Origin: Gorsachius magnificus
Taxonomy: Eukaryota; Chordata; Aves; Pelecaniformes; Ardeidae
Direction: 5' to 3'
Assembly (NCBI GenBank): GCA_034008185.1
Contig: CM067081.1
Coordinates: 9,485,821-9,549,820, forward strand
Length of the DNA: 64,000 nucleotides
Position 1 is the stretch's first letter. The number at the start of each line of letters is the position of its first letter. The notes beneath the pieces were generated by a model. The model was not told the DNA's origin. It saw only the letters and a list, made by a program, of their open reading frames with translations, and did no database searches. This document shows positions 24,386 through 39,300 of the stretch, one piece after another. The position numbers and the translations under genes were made by a program.

Positions 24386-27300
24386 CTAAACAAAAAGAAC
24401 ACCTGCTTATTCCTTTGAGGAGTTATTTGATGTGGGAGACTGTCCCACTCAAATCTTCTGGAATACTTGGATACAGTACTGAACACAAACTGCAGTGACC
24501 TCAGATAATCCTAGTATTTCAGTCAGCTATCGCTAGCTTCCTGAAACACTCAAGACAAAATTCACATCAGTGGGAGCTATACTGTAAACACTAATGCACG
24601 GACCACCTTCTCATCAGATTGCTCCTGCCACTCCCCATCAGGAAGATCAGTTAGTTACATGCAGTAAAACAACACCTGTTCTAACATAGGTACTGTCCTC
24701 TGGAAAGCTTTAGTCATTGCTTTTGCTCATCTCACCCTCCCCATATGCTCCTCCTCCCTCTGAATATGCTTTTGGGAAGATATTTGGCTCCGCTCTTTGT
24801 AGGCATGCATTGCAATTTAGCTATATTTTTAACCCTACTCCTTAGATATTCCCCATCTTCCATGTAGATCTACCTAAAATCCACTAACATCCTGAGCATG
24901 AGGCCACCTACTCCTGGTTCAATCTTGTCCTTACAGTAAGGTGGGCTGACAACTCTGGAATATTGTCTGCAATCTTTCAAGACAAGAAGTACTATAAAGT
25001 ATAGCCTGCCAGATACTTCACAAAAAACTAAGTTGTGAGTGATGAGGAAGGCATGGAAGTTTTTAATATACAGTGTCCTTCTGCAGCATTATCATTACTC
25101 AAAGTTATCTTTGTATACACCAGTGTACTTACCCTGAGAATACTGGCTGCAAGACACAACCTGCTGAGGACTAAAGATCGGTTTCTGAGTGTTGTTTGTG
25201 AGGATACGTATTCTTGATTCCAGCATGCCCATGGAAGAAAATGCGTAGCAGCTGCCACATGGGCCTGAAGAAAAAGGAACCACAAAAAGCAGTCAGGAAC
25301 ACAAACAAGGCAAGTCACCTGCATTCAGGTACAACTCTTGCTGGAGTCCACTGAAAAGAGTCAAAACCTACCAGTGATTAGAACTTGAATGCTGATAGAG
25401 CAAAACCTTTAAATATACATTTAGCTCTTCAGCATGCAAATAAAAAAAAACCAGTTCTAATAACTTTTGAGGGAACACTGAGCTTATTCAATATGAGACA
25501 ATATAATGCTCTTAAATGATACTACTGAAAAACACTGAAGAGGTATGCTATTCCTTCAGAATGAACCTAGAGGGACCACATTAGCAGGGCTGAGAAGGCT
25601 CATAACCTACTGTCTCAGACTATAACCCTTTATGGAGCCCATATGCTAAGGGGCAATGAACTATTCTAAGTGAATGCTGACAATATTGTTCTAGATTATT
25701 TCGACCAGCTGTAACTTCCAGCTGAAAAAATATTCCAACTCTAGCACTACCCCTAAAATAACTGACTTTGAGAGTCTAGTGGTATAAATAGCAGGTTTAA
25801 TATAGTGGATTCACCCCAGCTCTCCTTAGTTCCCAAGGAGATAGAATTTTTACACTGGCTTTTCAGAGGCACCTTAATCTCCCTTCTATTTCCTGGCAGA
25901 GAGTTAAGTCTCCTTACTTTTGCATCAAAATTTAGTATTGCTTCTAGTTTTAGGCCTCTTCACTCCCTAGGAGCTTCCTGTAACACATTGAAAACCTTTG
26001 GAAGTGGAATGACAAGCATCACAGGAAAGGACAATTACTTGGATGAGGTCCTATTTTATCTACTGATTGTCACCAAGGTGCCTGATTTTCTTTTGTTTCC
26101 TGACAGCAGGAAAGTCAAATATCGCAGAGCTATAAAACGGAGGGAGGCTTGAGGAACAAAACAAAATACTTTCTCCTGAACTGTGTAGGTGTATAAAAGC
26201 AGAGCTATTACAAAAGCAAGACTTTGAAATTGCACCTTCACTCAGTTAGACGTATCTCTGAAGAGAAGGGGCAAAATCAGCCTGAACATGAACAGTCTTT
26301 GCCCAGCAGGGCAAACTGAAACAGTGAAAGGTGCCTCCTACTCATTGTACAGTCACAGCATCTGAGCTAGGCCACGCTGCAGAACACTTTGTTGCATTTT
26401 ACGTGCAAAAATGTAAAAAAAATAAATTAACGCAACCATTTTGGTCTGAAGTTGTTGGGATGGTTGCTAAACTTCTTTCCTGCTACCACAGTGGTATTTG
26501 TGAGGCCCATAGCATGACAACCACACCATATCAGCAGAGAGCCAACACAGCTGCAAGAGCAGTTGCTTTTCTGAGATTTCTCACAAACTCTCTTCCAGAG
26601 TCAAGTAAAGCTTCAGCCACATCAGATTCCAGTCACTCTTCTGCAAAGGGCTGTTACATTACGAGGAGTAAGAAGGAGATGCAGAACACCTAGTGAAGAA
26701 TCAGCTGACCAGGCTTTTCACCTACTTTGTTCTGCAGAAAAAGCTTGCAGAAAGAAGTCAGCAAGAAATTGGAACTGCATTCTACAGCTAACGAAGTCTG
26801 AGGTTCCTCTTCTTCCCCCAGTAAAGCTGATAATGAGCAACAACAGGGCTATCTTCAAAGATGACACCTCTTGGCTCAAAGGTGCAGTTACTGCTCTATA
26901 AACAACCAGAGAACTCAACCTTTACTTTCTTGCCTATAAGAAATACTAGCAGGGATGCTAACAGGCTGGCACTAAGTATTACAGTCCAAGACAACTACAG
27001 TTGCACAAAGCCTGCCATGTCTCATGGTATTCTACAGCAACTGTAGATTTCCCTTTTAATTCTTGTCCACTTCAGCTGCTGTATTTTTTTTCCTCCTTAT
27101 GTAAAGAGCAGTGACTCCACCAGCATGTGAGATCTGGGAAGCCATGATCTTTTAATTCATACAACTGTCTCTGCATATGCCACACAACTGGCATCTTACT
27201 GCTTGCAGCCTTCTACCCCATGGCATTTTCTAATTAGTCATCTAATAATCTTAATGACATACAGCTCAGACTTTCTAATACCATCATTTTAATGAAGCAT

Positions 27301-30300
27301 TGATATCCAGTGCCTCAGAAAACCATACAAGCAAGACTTAATTTGTATATTAGTATGTCAGCACTATTTTGTACAAGGTCATCTTTTGTAGGTTTTGGGG
27401 TATTTTTTTGTAAGCCTGAAAGCTAAAGTTCTTATTTAATGGAGCAGAATTCCCCAGAAATTTAACATACTCAGCATGGATTCTCAAATTATAGGAAAAG
27501 TGTAGGCAGCTTTATTATTGGAAGCAACAGACTAGTTCTCTTTCAAAGAAACTTTGGAGCAACACAATGGCGAAAGGGTAAGTTTGGGACCAAGTGTTCA
27601 GCTGTCTGGAAGGCAAAAGAGCCCTTGGAATATTCACAGCTCACACCAGGAGATAGTACAGGATTCACACGTACATAGGACTGTGGCATATCCTGTTGTC
27701 ATCTTTCAGTGTTGCTGTGCATCACTTATGTGCTAGAACTCCCTCAAACCTTCCCATGTTTCTTCTGCTACCAGGAGTCCAGCTGAAGAAGAACTAAGCC
27801 ATAAATGAGGGACCAGTGATTTAAGTGATTCCCTCCCCACCATGCTAATGTTATGTTCCCTTCCCCACAAAGCTACAACTAGGCAGCTATCAGTACATGC
27901 AAATTTATTTGGAAATGGTGGATCAGAGAAGTTCACCGAGTCTACTCCTGGCCTCCAGTATATCACTATCCAATTCAGGTATTTCACACCACAGTGCTAT
28001 GATAGCTCTCCCTATAGAATAAACATATACTAGAATGGTATCCTTCTAAGTCTACTTAGAGCTAAATACTTGCCTATCACAGGGGCAAAGGCAAAAACAG
28101 TTTTTGCAAGTTTCTTATGGCAAAAAAATAGTTTTTGCAAGTATTCTATATTTATCAATGTCCACACTTTTCATAGTGACTTGACACCTCTTGCAACTAG
28201 CCATTTAACTAACTCCTAGAGTTACTGGGGCAATAAGATTTGGAGGCAGTATAAACAAATTTCATGGGTTTGTTCATTAAAGCTGCATAATAATTTGCCA
28301 TCAGCAGGAATTAGGGAAAGAATTAAATGTACATCAGTTCTGTCAGCATGCAGAAAACCATGACTGAGACTGTTTGGACAAAACTTGACAGCTGTCTTTA
28401 TGCAGGGTACTGTGGTAATTGGCTTTCACTCCAGCAAAAGACATTGCTGTTTGGATAAGCCAGTACCACCTTCTATTTTGGCACAGTGTTGTCAGCCAGG
28501 ACTCTACCCAGTTTCTGCAGGTTATTCATAGTAAAGATGCAATCTGTCAATTGCAAGACACTAGAGAAAACCTTCTTGTTAACAGCAAATTACAAAGTAC
28601 GTCGAAGGAGCTCTAGAGCATTTCATTCAGTGTTTTGATTATTATTTTTTTTTTTTTACCTTGATTCCGAACAGGGCTGACATAATTGACACCATTCACA
28701 TTTCTCCAGTCCCAGGACTCTGGCAAGCTTGAAACTTTTTTGAGTAACTCAGGTGTTAGAGGTGCAGGCTTTGGTCTAAAGAGGAGAAAATGCTTCTGAG
28801 TAACTTATCACACTCTAGGCAAGCAAACAATCATGTAATGCTCTATTGTCATCTTCTGGCTTCTACTAGTTGCACTTACTTCATGCTGAGCAATTTGAAA
28901 TAGTCTCCATCTAAGCTGAGTGGGTGTCAATCTTAAGAGATTAGTTTCAGCAGGATGCAAGACCTACTCAAATCCCTCCCTGAGGGAATTATATTATGAA
29001 CTATCTGCAAGCTAGTGAAGTCAAATACTTTTGAACCACTCTGAAGTGCTGAGGTAACTCTCAGCAACTGTAGCAATGCAGCTCTGCAACAGCTATTTTA
29101 CACCTCTGCCATCATGAGGTATGGAGAATATCTGACTGCAGAAGGCACCTCGCCTTGGCAGCATGTACTGACATCAACTACAGACTGTTGAATTGCAGAC
29201 ACAGACATGGCTTACATCAACACTTCAATAACTGCAGTCCCACTCAGACTTCCCTGGAGCTGGAGCAAGTTTTTACTGTGACTATTGAAGAAGTATGGAA
29301 TGTTCCTCGTCCTCATCTACCACTTGCAACCAAGTGACGCTCATGTATCAGCAAGCCAAGAGCTTCCTGCATTCAGCTTTCACGTAACTTGATGCTTGTC
29401 CCATAAGTCATGCATCAAGTGTCATTCACAAACACCAGACACTGCAGTCTGTTCTGAAAGCATGAGAGGGCCAACAGAATACTGTCATGGCATTACATGG
29501 GGCACTCTCAGGGCTACTTTATGCTTCTTCACCGAGACACTCTACTTCTGGTAGAGGACCCTGGTTGCAGGCATGGCAAGTTAAAGTAACTAGGAAATTC
29601 CCTCAGAAAATCTTTATTATTCGTGTTTAATAGAAGACTGTGGTTTGCTGCTTTTTAACTGCGATTATGAACTAGCAGAACCAAGAAGATGGTCAAGCAG
29701 AAACTCATGACTATGGCAGGCAGCTGATGGGTAGACAGGAGAGTGAGATGACAACCAAGACTCCACTTCTTCCCTGCACATATGAATTCAGCAGCGAGTT
29801 ACTGGGCAAGATTAAAAAGGTAGATGACCCTATTTGTTTCAACTGCTTGAGACAACAGATGCTGAGAATAATCATTCAGATGAAGAAATATGTTGGCACT
29901 CCATCAAAATGAGCTGGAAGGCCTTGAAACTTGATTAAACAACTGAACTGGAAGCCAAAACACAGCTAGAAAGAGCCAGAACAAATACAAGCAGATTCTT
30001 TGCAGCAGTGAGATTTATGTCAAAACAAAAAGGCCTTAATACCTTGGAGCTCTGGAATACAGACCCCCAGCTCTTCTAGTTAGTTCTTCCAGGGCAAAGT
30101 TTTCATACTCCTTGTATCTTGTTGCTCTCCATGATTTCTGTCGAGCATTGATGGCATTCACAAAGTCAAAGTTGTGTACATAACGTCTGCTTGAAAGTCT
30201 GCAAACAAAAGCAACCAAATTAAACAGTAAGAAGAGGGCTGGGATTGAAAAGTAAAGGTGTTATCTAAACTGAGTATGGAAAAAACTAACTCTGGAAGTG

Positions 30301-33300
30301 TCTTCTGGTAGGTACTGGTAAAGAAGCATGCAATCATTGGATCAAGGCAAGGTTTCTGAAGTTTGAGACAGTAGCTAGAAGGCTACAATCATCTTCTTCA
30401 GACATTACAGTTTTGTAATTGGGCTTCACCACAGACTGAAGGGGAAAGCGTGTGACATGATGGGCACACCCTCCTCTGTGCATTCAGGTTTATTCCCAAC
30501 ATTATCACTGGCGTTAACTTTGCCCTCAGAATTGGTTTTATTTAGCCGAAAACTGAAGCACAGTTACCAAACGTTTTATTCCAGTAAAAGGTCACTGATC
30601 TGTTGCTTACCTTCCCCTGGGCTTCTGGAGAGGTAGCTCGTTTGTGTGAACATCTGAGGGAGATGAAGAAATCTTCTGTCCACTGAAACAAGCCCAGTTG
30701 TGGCCAAGTACATCATGTACCCATCCTGGTAGAGTCTCATTACAGTAGCTGGTTACATTCTGGCCTTCCTTTTTGTACTGTAATGCAAAAAGGTTATGCT
30801 TGTGTTGAGTAGATGCATTTGTTAGCATAGGAGCAGTCCCTACTGACCCAGCTGCTTTTTGCCTGTGTTTCAGAGGAAGCGGCCAAATATATATTCCAGA
30901 TCAACCAGCACCATGTTTGATTTCAAGACAAAGCAGCATCAAAAAAAGATTATGCAGATAAAATCAACTGATCTTTATCAAATTGCTAGAGGAGATAAAC
31001 AGATGGCAACTTGCGCTTTTAGCAACATAGCACGCATTAGTATCAGTATCAGCTAACAGGTGCTAATTGTTTGGGTTCAACAGTTACTTTCTAGGCAAAA
31101 TGAAAAGACCTCTCAGCACTTACCCTTCTCTGCAAGGCCCTGCGGTCTCTTGCACCAAATATGTGACTACTCAAACTAACCCTGGACTGCTGCAAAACTT
31201 TGAGAAAAAAAGACTCATGGCAGCCTGAAAAGCAAACAGAGAGGATGGCAAACACAGCATTTCTATTTTAGAAGTCAGAACTGAAGATGAGACTTCCTGC
31301 AACTGCTTTAAGTTGGAGCTGTGGTGGAAGAGCATCAAGAAACAACTCCACCTGAACTATCAAAATGAGAAATTGTGATCCAATGAGAGCAACTCACTTG
31401 AAGTTGGCAGCGAGGGGAGTAGTATCCCAAGTCCTAATGCTTTCTTATTCAGCCACATCATATCATAGAATGTTTTGGGTTAGAAGGGACCCCGAGAGGT
31501 TATCTAGTCCAAGCCCCCTGCAGTGAGCAGGGACACCACTAACTAGATCAGGTTGCTCAGAGCCCCATCCAACCTGGCCTTGAATGTTCCCAGGGATGGG
31601 GCCTCCACCACCTCTCTGGGCAACCCATTCCAGTGTTTCACCACCATCATTGTAAAGAATTTCCTCCTTATATCCAGTCTAAACCTACCCTGCTTCAGTT
31701 TAAAACCATTACCCCTTGGTCCTGACACAGCTGGCCCTACTAAAAAGATTATCCCCATCTTTCCTATAGGCCCCCTTTGGGTACTGAAAGGCCGCAATCG
31801 GGTCTCCCTGCAGCCTTCTCTTCTGCAGGCTGAACAAGCCCAACTCCCTCAGCCTGGCCTCATAGCAGAGGTGCTCCAGCCCTCGGATCATTTTTGTAGC
31901 CCTCCTCTGGACCCGCTCCAACAGTTCCATGTCTTCTTGTGCTGAGGGCTCCAGAGCTGGACGCAGTACTCCAGGTGAGGTCTCACCAGAGCAGAGTAGA
32001 GGGGCAGAATCCCCTCCCTCGACCTGCTGGCCACGCTTCTTCTGATGCAGCCCAGGGTACGGTTGGCCTTCTGGGCTGCCATCGCACACTGCCGGCTCAT
32101 GTCCAGCTTTTCATCCACCAGCACCCACAAGTCCCTCTCGGCAGGGCTGCTCTCGATCCTTTCTTACCCCAGCCTGTACTGATACTGGGGGTTAGTCCGA
32201 CCCAGGTGCAGGACCTTGCACTTGGCCTTCTTGAACCTCATGAGGTTCACACAGGCCCACCTCTCCAGCCTGTCCAGGTCTCTCTGGATCACATCCCATC
32301 CTTCTGGTGTGTCAACCGCACCACTCAGTTTGGTGTTGTCCACAAACTTGCTGAGGGTGCATTCGATCTCGCTAAGTCATTGATGAATATATTAAACAGC
32401 ACCGGTCCCAGTACGGACCCCTGAGGGACACCACTCATCACCAGTCTCCATCTGGACATCGAGCCATTGACCACTACCCTCTGGATGCGGCCATCCAGCC
32501 GGTTCCTTATCCACCGAAGAGTCCACCCATCAAATCCATAGCTCTCCAATTTAGAGAGAAGGATGTTGTGGGGGACCGTGTCAAAGGCTTTGCAGAAGTC
32601 CAGATAGATGACATCTATTGGTTTTCCCTTGTCCACTGATGCTGTCACACCATCATAGAAAGCCACTAGGTTCGTCAGGCAGGACTTGCCCTTGGTGAAG
32701 CCATGCTGGCTATCTCGAATTATCTCCCTGGCCTCCATGTGCCTTAGCATAGCTTCTAGGAGGATCTGTTCCATGATCTTCCCAGGCACAGAGGTAAGGC
32801 TGACAGGTCGGTAGTTCCCAGGGTCTTCCTTTCTACCCTTTTTGAAAATGGGCACAATGTTTCCCTTTTTCCAGTCACCAGGGACATCACCTGACTGCCA
32901 TGACTTGTCAAATATCATGGAGAGTGGCTTGGCGACTACATCGGCCAATTCCCTCAGGACTCTGGGATGCATCTCATCAGGTCCCATGGACTTATGTGCG
33001 TTCAGGCTCCTCAGGTGGTCACCAACCTGATCTTCTCCTACAGTGGGAGGGGTTTTGTCCTCCCGGTCCCCCTAATGCTATCCATCAACTCGGGTGGGGT
33101 GAGGAGAGAGGTTCCCAGTGAAGACTGAGGCAAAAAAGTTGTTGAGTACCTCAGCCTTCTCCTCATCTGCTGTTACCAGCTTGCCAGTCTCGCTCATCAG
33201 TGGGGGTACGCTTTCTTTAACCATCCTTTTCCAGCTGATATACCTGTAGAAACCCTTCTTGTTATTCTTTGCATCCCTAGCCAAGTTTAGCTCCAGCTGA

Positions 33301-36300
33301 GCCTTGGCTTTCCCCCCTTCCGGCCCCCTACTCTTCCCGGCCCCCTTACTGCCTTTCCCTTCCTTGGACCGCTCTTATAGTCTCAGCCATGCTGGTCTCT
33401 TCCCTTCTTTGCCCGATTTCTTACACCTGGGGATCGAGAGCTCTTGCGCTCTGTGGATCACATCCTTAAAGATCTGCCAGCTCTGTTCTCTTCCCCTGTC
33501 CCCGAGGACCGTCTGCCAGGGAGTCCTTCTGACTATCTCCTTGAGGAGCTGGAAGTTTGCTTTTCTAAAATTCAGGGTCCTGACTATACTCTTTGTTCTT
33601 CCCATTTCCCTCTGGATCGTGAGCTCTACCAGCGCATGATCACTGCAGCCCAAGCTGCCTCCGATCTTGACATTTCTGACGAGCTCACTTGCATTGGTGA
33701 CCAGCAGGTCCAGTATCGCATCCCCTCGGGTAGGGGTGTCTATTACCTGGCTTAAGAAGTTGTCCTCAACGCATTCGAGAAACCTGCTGGATTGCCTACA
33801 GCTTGCCGTGTTGGTTTTCCAGCAGATGTCAGGGTGGTTGAAGTCCCCCAGGAGAACGAGAGCCTGCGAGCACAACGCCTCCTGGAGTTGGAGGAAGAAG
33901 GCTTCGTCAGTAGGCTCCTCTTGATCTGGCGGTCTGTAGTAGACACCAACCACCAGGTTCCCTTTGTTGCCGCTCTCTCTGATTCTTATCCATAAGCTTT
34001 CGACCTGCTCATGGCTGTTCTTCAGGGCCAGCTCTTCACACTCTAATGATTTCTTGATGTAAAGGGCAACGCCTCCGCTCCTCCTTCCTCGCCTGTCCCT
34101 TCTGAACAGCCCGTAGCCATCAATAGCTACATTCCACTGAAGAAGAGTAACAAGTTAATCTATTCAGTAAAATGTGTCTTCATAAAACAGTTAGCATTAA
34201 CACTTTGCCCAGCTGCATAAATTTCCTGGATTAGCAATTCTTTGACAGCAGAGTGTTCTGGGGGGGCAGAAGGATCTTTACTCCTCTCTTAAGGTTAAAG
34301 TCTGTTTTGTATTAAGCTACACAATAGCCTGAAGATCCCAGGCAACAAAAGCTTTAACTTGACTCTTCCAATCACACAAATCATTTTAAAGGAATCCAAG
34401 TTTCCTAGTTCATTCCTACTTTACTGAATCCCATCCCATTTGAGTTGTACACATACAATGATACAGGGATTTTGTAGCCATGTTTCAACAAAATGCTTGC
34501 TCAGCCTCATCACTGAAGAAGGTGGTGGCTTGCAGCGACAGAAATGCCTCAAGATGGAAAATAAAATAAAGGTTTGTGACTATGTCAAGGGTCTGTGGGG
34601 AATCTGAAGGAGAACACACAGTGAAATAATTAAGTCTCTCAGTCAGAGGGATAAAATTAAAGGTTAATCCTCTGACTGTTTTCAAACAATGGGAATTTGC
34701 TTTGTCCCCAGTTTGGAGGTTGCAGAGGCAATCACATCTATATCCTTGGTTGTCCAGCAAGGTAAGCATGTTTGTTGACTGGAGCAGGATGGAGGCAGTA
34801 GAAGGCTGAGCTGTTACCTTGTTCTATTCCTCCTCTCTTACTGTGCAAGATTGTGCAATACAGGAAGTCACTACACTTGGCCAAATACCAAGGGCAAAGT
34901 CCAGAGATGGCTTTTGAGAAATACCCTCTTCAGAACCAGCATTGCTAGAAATCCAGACACTACTAAAAGCAACAAGTTATTAACTTTACATCAATAAAGT
35001 TACAGCTTTATTTGGCTCTACATGGTAGTGTAAATAAATACCTACCTGTCTTGTCTATCTAAAAGCTGCTACAGATTAAAACCAAGCACAATCATTCTTG
35101 TTAAGTACAGGCCTTCAATCTGAATACTTGAAGAATACTCAAGGAAAAGGCCTGCTCCACGCAACATTCAGATGCAGGTCCTGCCTAGCATGGAGAATTA
35201 TATTGAATCATAACAAGTGGAACAGTGGGACTTATCTTCACAGAAAAAAGAAAATGAGTTATCTGCTAATTAGCAAATTAAAATGACAACTTGCCTTGGG
35301 TTATTTTTTATTTGTTTTCCCTAGAAATACCTCTCCTTTTTTTTGAGATTAAATTTATTGCTTTTTTTTTTTTATGATGTAGATAACCAGAGTAGTATTC
35401 ACATTCTTTGTGCAACTTATTTTTCAGGAAAGTGAATTTAGTGAGTTTCTTATGCTGTTCTTTCAGTTCAAACATACCAACAAAACTAGGAAAGGTATGA
35501 GGGGCCAGTCAGTGGCAGTGTTTCAAGATAGACAAGAGACAAAACACCCAAACAATTTCAGACAGTCTGTGTGGAAGCCTAAAGTCAAGCAATTCCTCTG
35601 CAGATATCTTTTTGTAGACTGGCAGATAACATGCTACTGCTGAACTGGCTTTAAAAAAGTGGAGATGGACCTTGAGACTATAGCCTAATAATGGCACCTG
35701 GATAAAGCGAATTTGAGCTCGAAAAGCCATTTTCAGCTAGGAAACTGAAATATACACATAAGGTCCCAGTTTGCTTCCCCCCCCCCCCCCGCTCCAACTT
35801 CTAATTTAGCATCAGTGATGTAGAGAAGTGGCTGAGAACCCTTTAAAAAACCCCCCAGTATTTAGGCTTAATTTCTACAACCTAGGTAACTCCCCAAAGG
35901 GCCACATGTTAGAGGAAATAAAATGGGACAGCAAAGTCATCGGTGCCATGACAATGACACCCATTGCTTACTACCAGAAGGTACACTGTCAGATTAGTAT
36001 TTCGTTGCTAAAACCACATGCAGTATTTCTTACTGTGACCAGAGAAGGGCTCTGATAGATTAGATCTAGCAAGTTTGACTGTACCAGTTTCAGAGGACCT
36101 ACAATGGAGTACGTCTGCCCAAACAACGGTCACACGGAGGCATGACTAATTTTGGCTGCACCAGTTCAGCATGGCACCATTGCATGAACAACTGCTGACT
36201 CAGGTAGATGCAAATTACAACGCCAGACTCAACTGAAGCAGCCATGTCTTGTCTAGGCTGGTTATTTCAGAAGGGAAGTCCTTGATTTTAACCAAATTTG

Positions 36301-39300
36301 GGGGTGTTGGGGAAGAGAGAAGATGTGACAAAGACATCACCAAGTCAGTCTGGAAAATATTAGTAACTTGAGTACTGGAAATACTACAATCTATTTCTTT
36401 CTTTTTGCTGAAGTAGTGCAAATGTTTCAGTATGAAAAAATGCCAGAAACTTCTGGGTTTTGCTAGAGGACGTCTCAAAAGTTAAGGGACAAACAATGAG
36501 AATCTTATGAGACTGTCTCCCTTCAAAGTGGTAGTCTTACTGTAAAATAAATACTACAAAGTTATCAAATAATTGAAACAAGTTAGCCTCAGCTTTCCTT
36601 TCAGCCTCACTCTAGCTTTTTATGTTCTGCTGTTCCTATTTCTTTTGCCACTCCTTGGGGGGGGAAGGGGAGAATCTTCAAAGCCTTGTATCTTGCATAG
36701 CCCTACACAATCCTTGTATCATCCAACAGAAGCACGCGCTCAAGCTTCTGCTGAGAGTCAGCACACTAACTTCACATCAAGTTCAGTATAGGGATGTTTC
36801 AGCAGCACCCATTAAATAAGAGACAAGAGCATTCCCATAAATCAACAAGGCAGAGCTACTGTGACTTGTGAGAAGCAGAATACAAGAATGCACTAGGATG
36901 CCACGTTTAATTTGGCAAGCCTGGAAGGACAAGTCTATGTGCAACAACAGTTAGAAATAAACCAGTTAGAGCTTATTTACTTAAGCTATTAAAGCAAACT
37001 GAGGAAAAAATACATTGATAAGCTCACCCAATGCACTCCTTTGGTGTAGAAAGTAATTTCCCCACAGTCCCCAGGTAAAAGAACAAATAACTTGTAAAGG
37101 CAGTGAGGCCCTATGAAAGTTTTAGTAGGCATCTGTTCAGTAACCACAGGAACAAGAGGCTGTGCAAAACTCAGTGAAACATGCATCGTCATGAAACAGA
37201 CTGTGTCTACATCCACACACTACAGTAGCTCTGATAAAGCCACCATTTAGACAAGCCCACAGCATTCTTCTTAGTAATCGTTAGTTTCATTCTTTAACAT
37301 TAAGCAAAAATACCCTGCAAGTTCAGTTCGCACCAGTTGCACTTTATGCTTGAAACGCATGAAGTACTGCATCAGCTCAAATACTGCTGTTCATCCTAGC
37401 AACTCCATCCTCTCTGTTCAACAGCAGAATATAAGGAAAGCGTAAAAGGATCATAGTAGGTAAACTGGGATGTTTTATCTGCCCTGTCACCATGATGAGG
37501 TTTTAGCCACATAATTTAACTTTAGTGCAACATAAACTGAACTTGAAATTTATGAGCAGCCCTTAAGCAATGAGTATTTTCCTGACAAGCCCAAACCTAC
37601 AGCAATGGAATATGTGCAAAGCTTTGTGTTATGGCTGCTCCAGTATCTGTAAGCATTCTCAGAAGAGCAGAACTCTTTAAGCACAGCATGAGACCAACTT
37701 CAGAGTTTTATTTTCTGCCCAATTATTACATCATAACAACTGAAATAAGAATCAATATTTTGAAAGTGGGGAGTAATGATTTTGCTCTTTTGCAACAACA
37801 CATCAACATGAAATCTTTCTTCTGGAAACTACTACCACAAACTGCTCCATGAACCAAAAAGTCATTCCAGAACCAAGCTGTAACTCCAGAACAGCATTCA
37901 CATCAGAGGGTTATTTCAGAGTGAAACTAAGCAATTTTACCAAGTAGTAAAAACAATAGCAAATTCCTCCATATTAGATCTGTACCTTCTTGCTGAAAAG
38001 CAAGAGACTGCCAAAGATAATTCTCCCTTCCCAGGAATACCAAAGGAACTTTGTCTAATGACTTTCCACATTCTCAGTAGCAATCAAGTCTACGCAATAT
38101 TCTAAGGGATTGCTTTTATGCTTTCCTCTTGCTGCGTTTCCAAGGAGGAAGGCCCTCACCAATTAGCATTCTAGTCTACCCTATTTTACTCCAAGGGCTT
38201 CTAGATTACAACCAACACTAAGCAAATGAAGTCTGCTACATTTACATTACTTCCAGGTGCAAATGGTAGGAGTATATTAAACAATAGGCAATCGTTCTTC
38301 AAAAACCTCTGAAGCATGCATTGAGCAGAGTATATTACTTGTCCTCTAGAAGCTTTACAGTAAAAGATGATGGAATAGGTCCTAGAAGAGTGTTAGCTGC
38401 ATTTGATATTAAAACCAGTTTTAGTTTATACCAGGACTAGGTATTTTGTATTTCTATTTCGTACATAATACAATACTTACTGGATTAAAAGCAAACAGAT
38501 ATCTAAATATGTCACCAGGTCAAGCAATTCCTAAGGAACCACTTCTTCCCCTCCACCCCCCCCCCCCCCCCCCCCCCCGAGTCCCCACTGACAATTGTGA
38601 AATAACAGTTTTGCAAATAGGCAGCACTGCAAGTTGTTGCTCAATGAAGTCAACTAGTTGTCTGCAGAAAAAAATGCATTTACTAAGAAGTGCTATGCTA
38701 CTTCCTCATGCTTCTCAGCCATGATACTTGCATCTTGGTAATCTGTTATTTCCTTTACAGCAGCAAAATTACAGAGAGGGTAACTGAATTGGGCTCTAAT
38801 CTTCCCTATAATATTTAAGAAAGAAGCTTTTAATTTAAGCATGTCTTGCTGATGGAATACCTACTACTGAACAGTAAGTCAAACAAGCTTGCTATTTCTC
38901 AATACCAAAAGCAACTGCAAAACTATCAATTAATCCATTTGACTACAAAGGGCTAAGACACATTCATGACCATGAAATGCAAGCTACTGTGCACTGCTAC
39001 TGCTCAAGTGTGTCTCCAGTTTGTTTTGACCAGCAAGTTGGATCAGATGACCTCTAGAAGTTCCTTCCAGCCTAAATCATTCTATAACACAGTTTTGGAA
39101 TATTAAGAGTACTCTAGCAAATCAATGCATTTACATTTTTGTAAGCACAGAGGAATACACGAGATCAGCGCTTATCAATCACTTGACTTAGTGCTCATCT
39201 TCCAGGGATATATTTCACAAGGTATAGATAACAGCAGCAGCGCCTTCAGTGACGATCAACTGTCTTCACGTCAGTGCCTAACAGCTCCATCTACATTCCA

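Noticed and set aside
26331..26693. Plus-strand ORFs inside CTSC introns (for example 26331-26693, 39467-39817, 41043-41498)
   Set aside because: They are antisense to the gene, lack recognisable domains and are within the length expected by chance.
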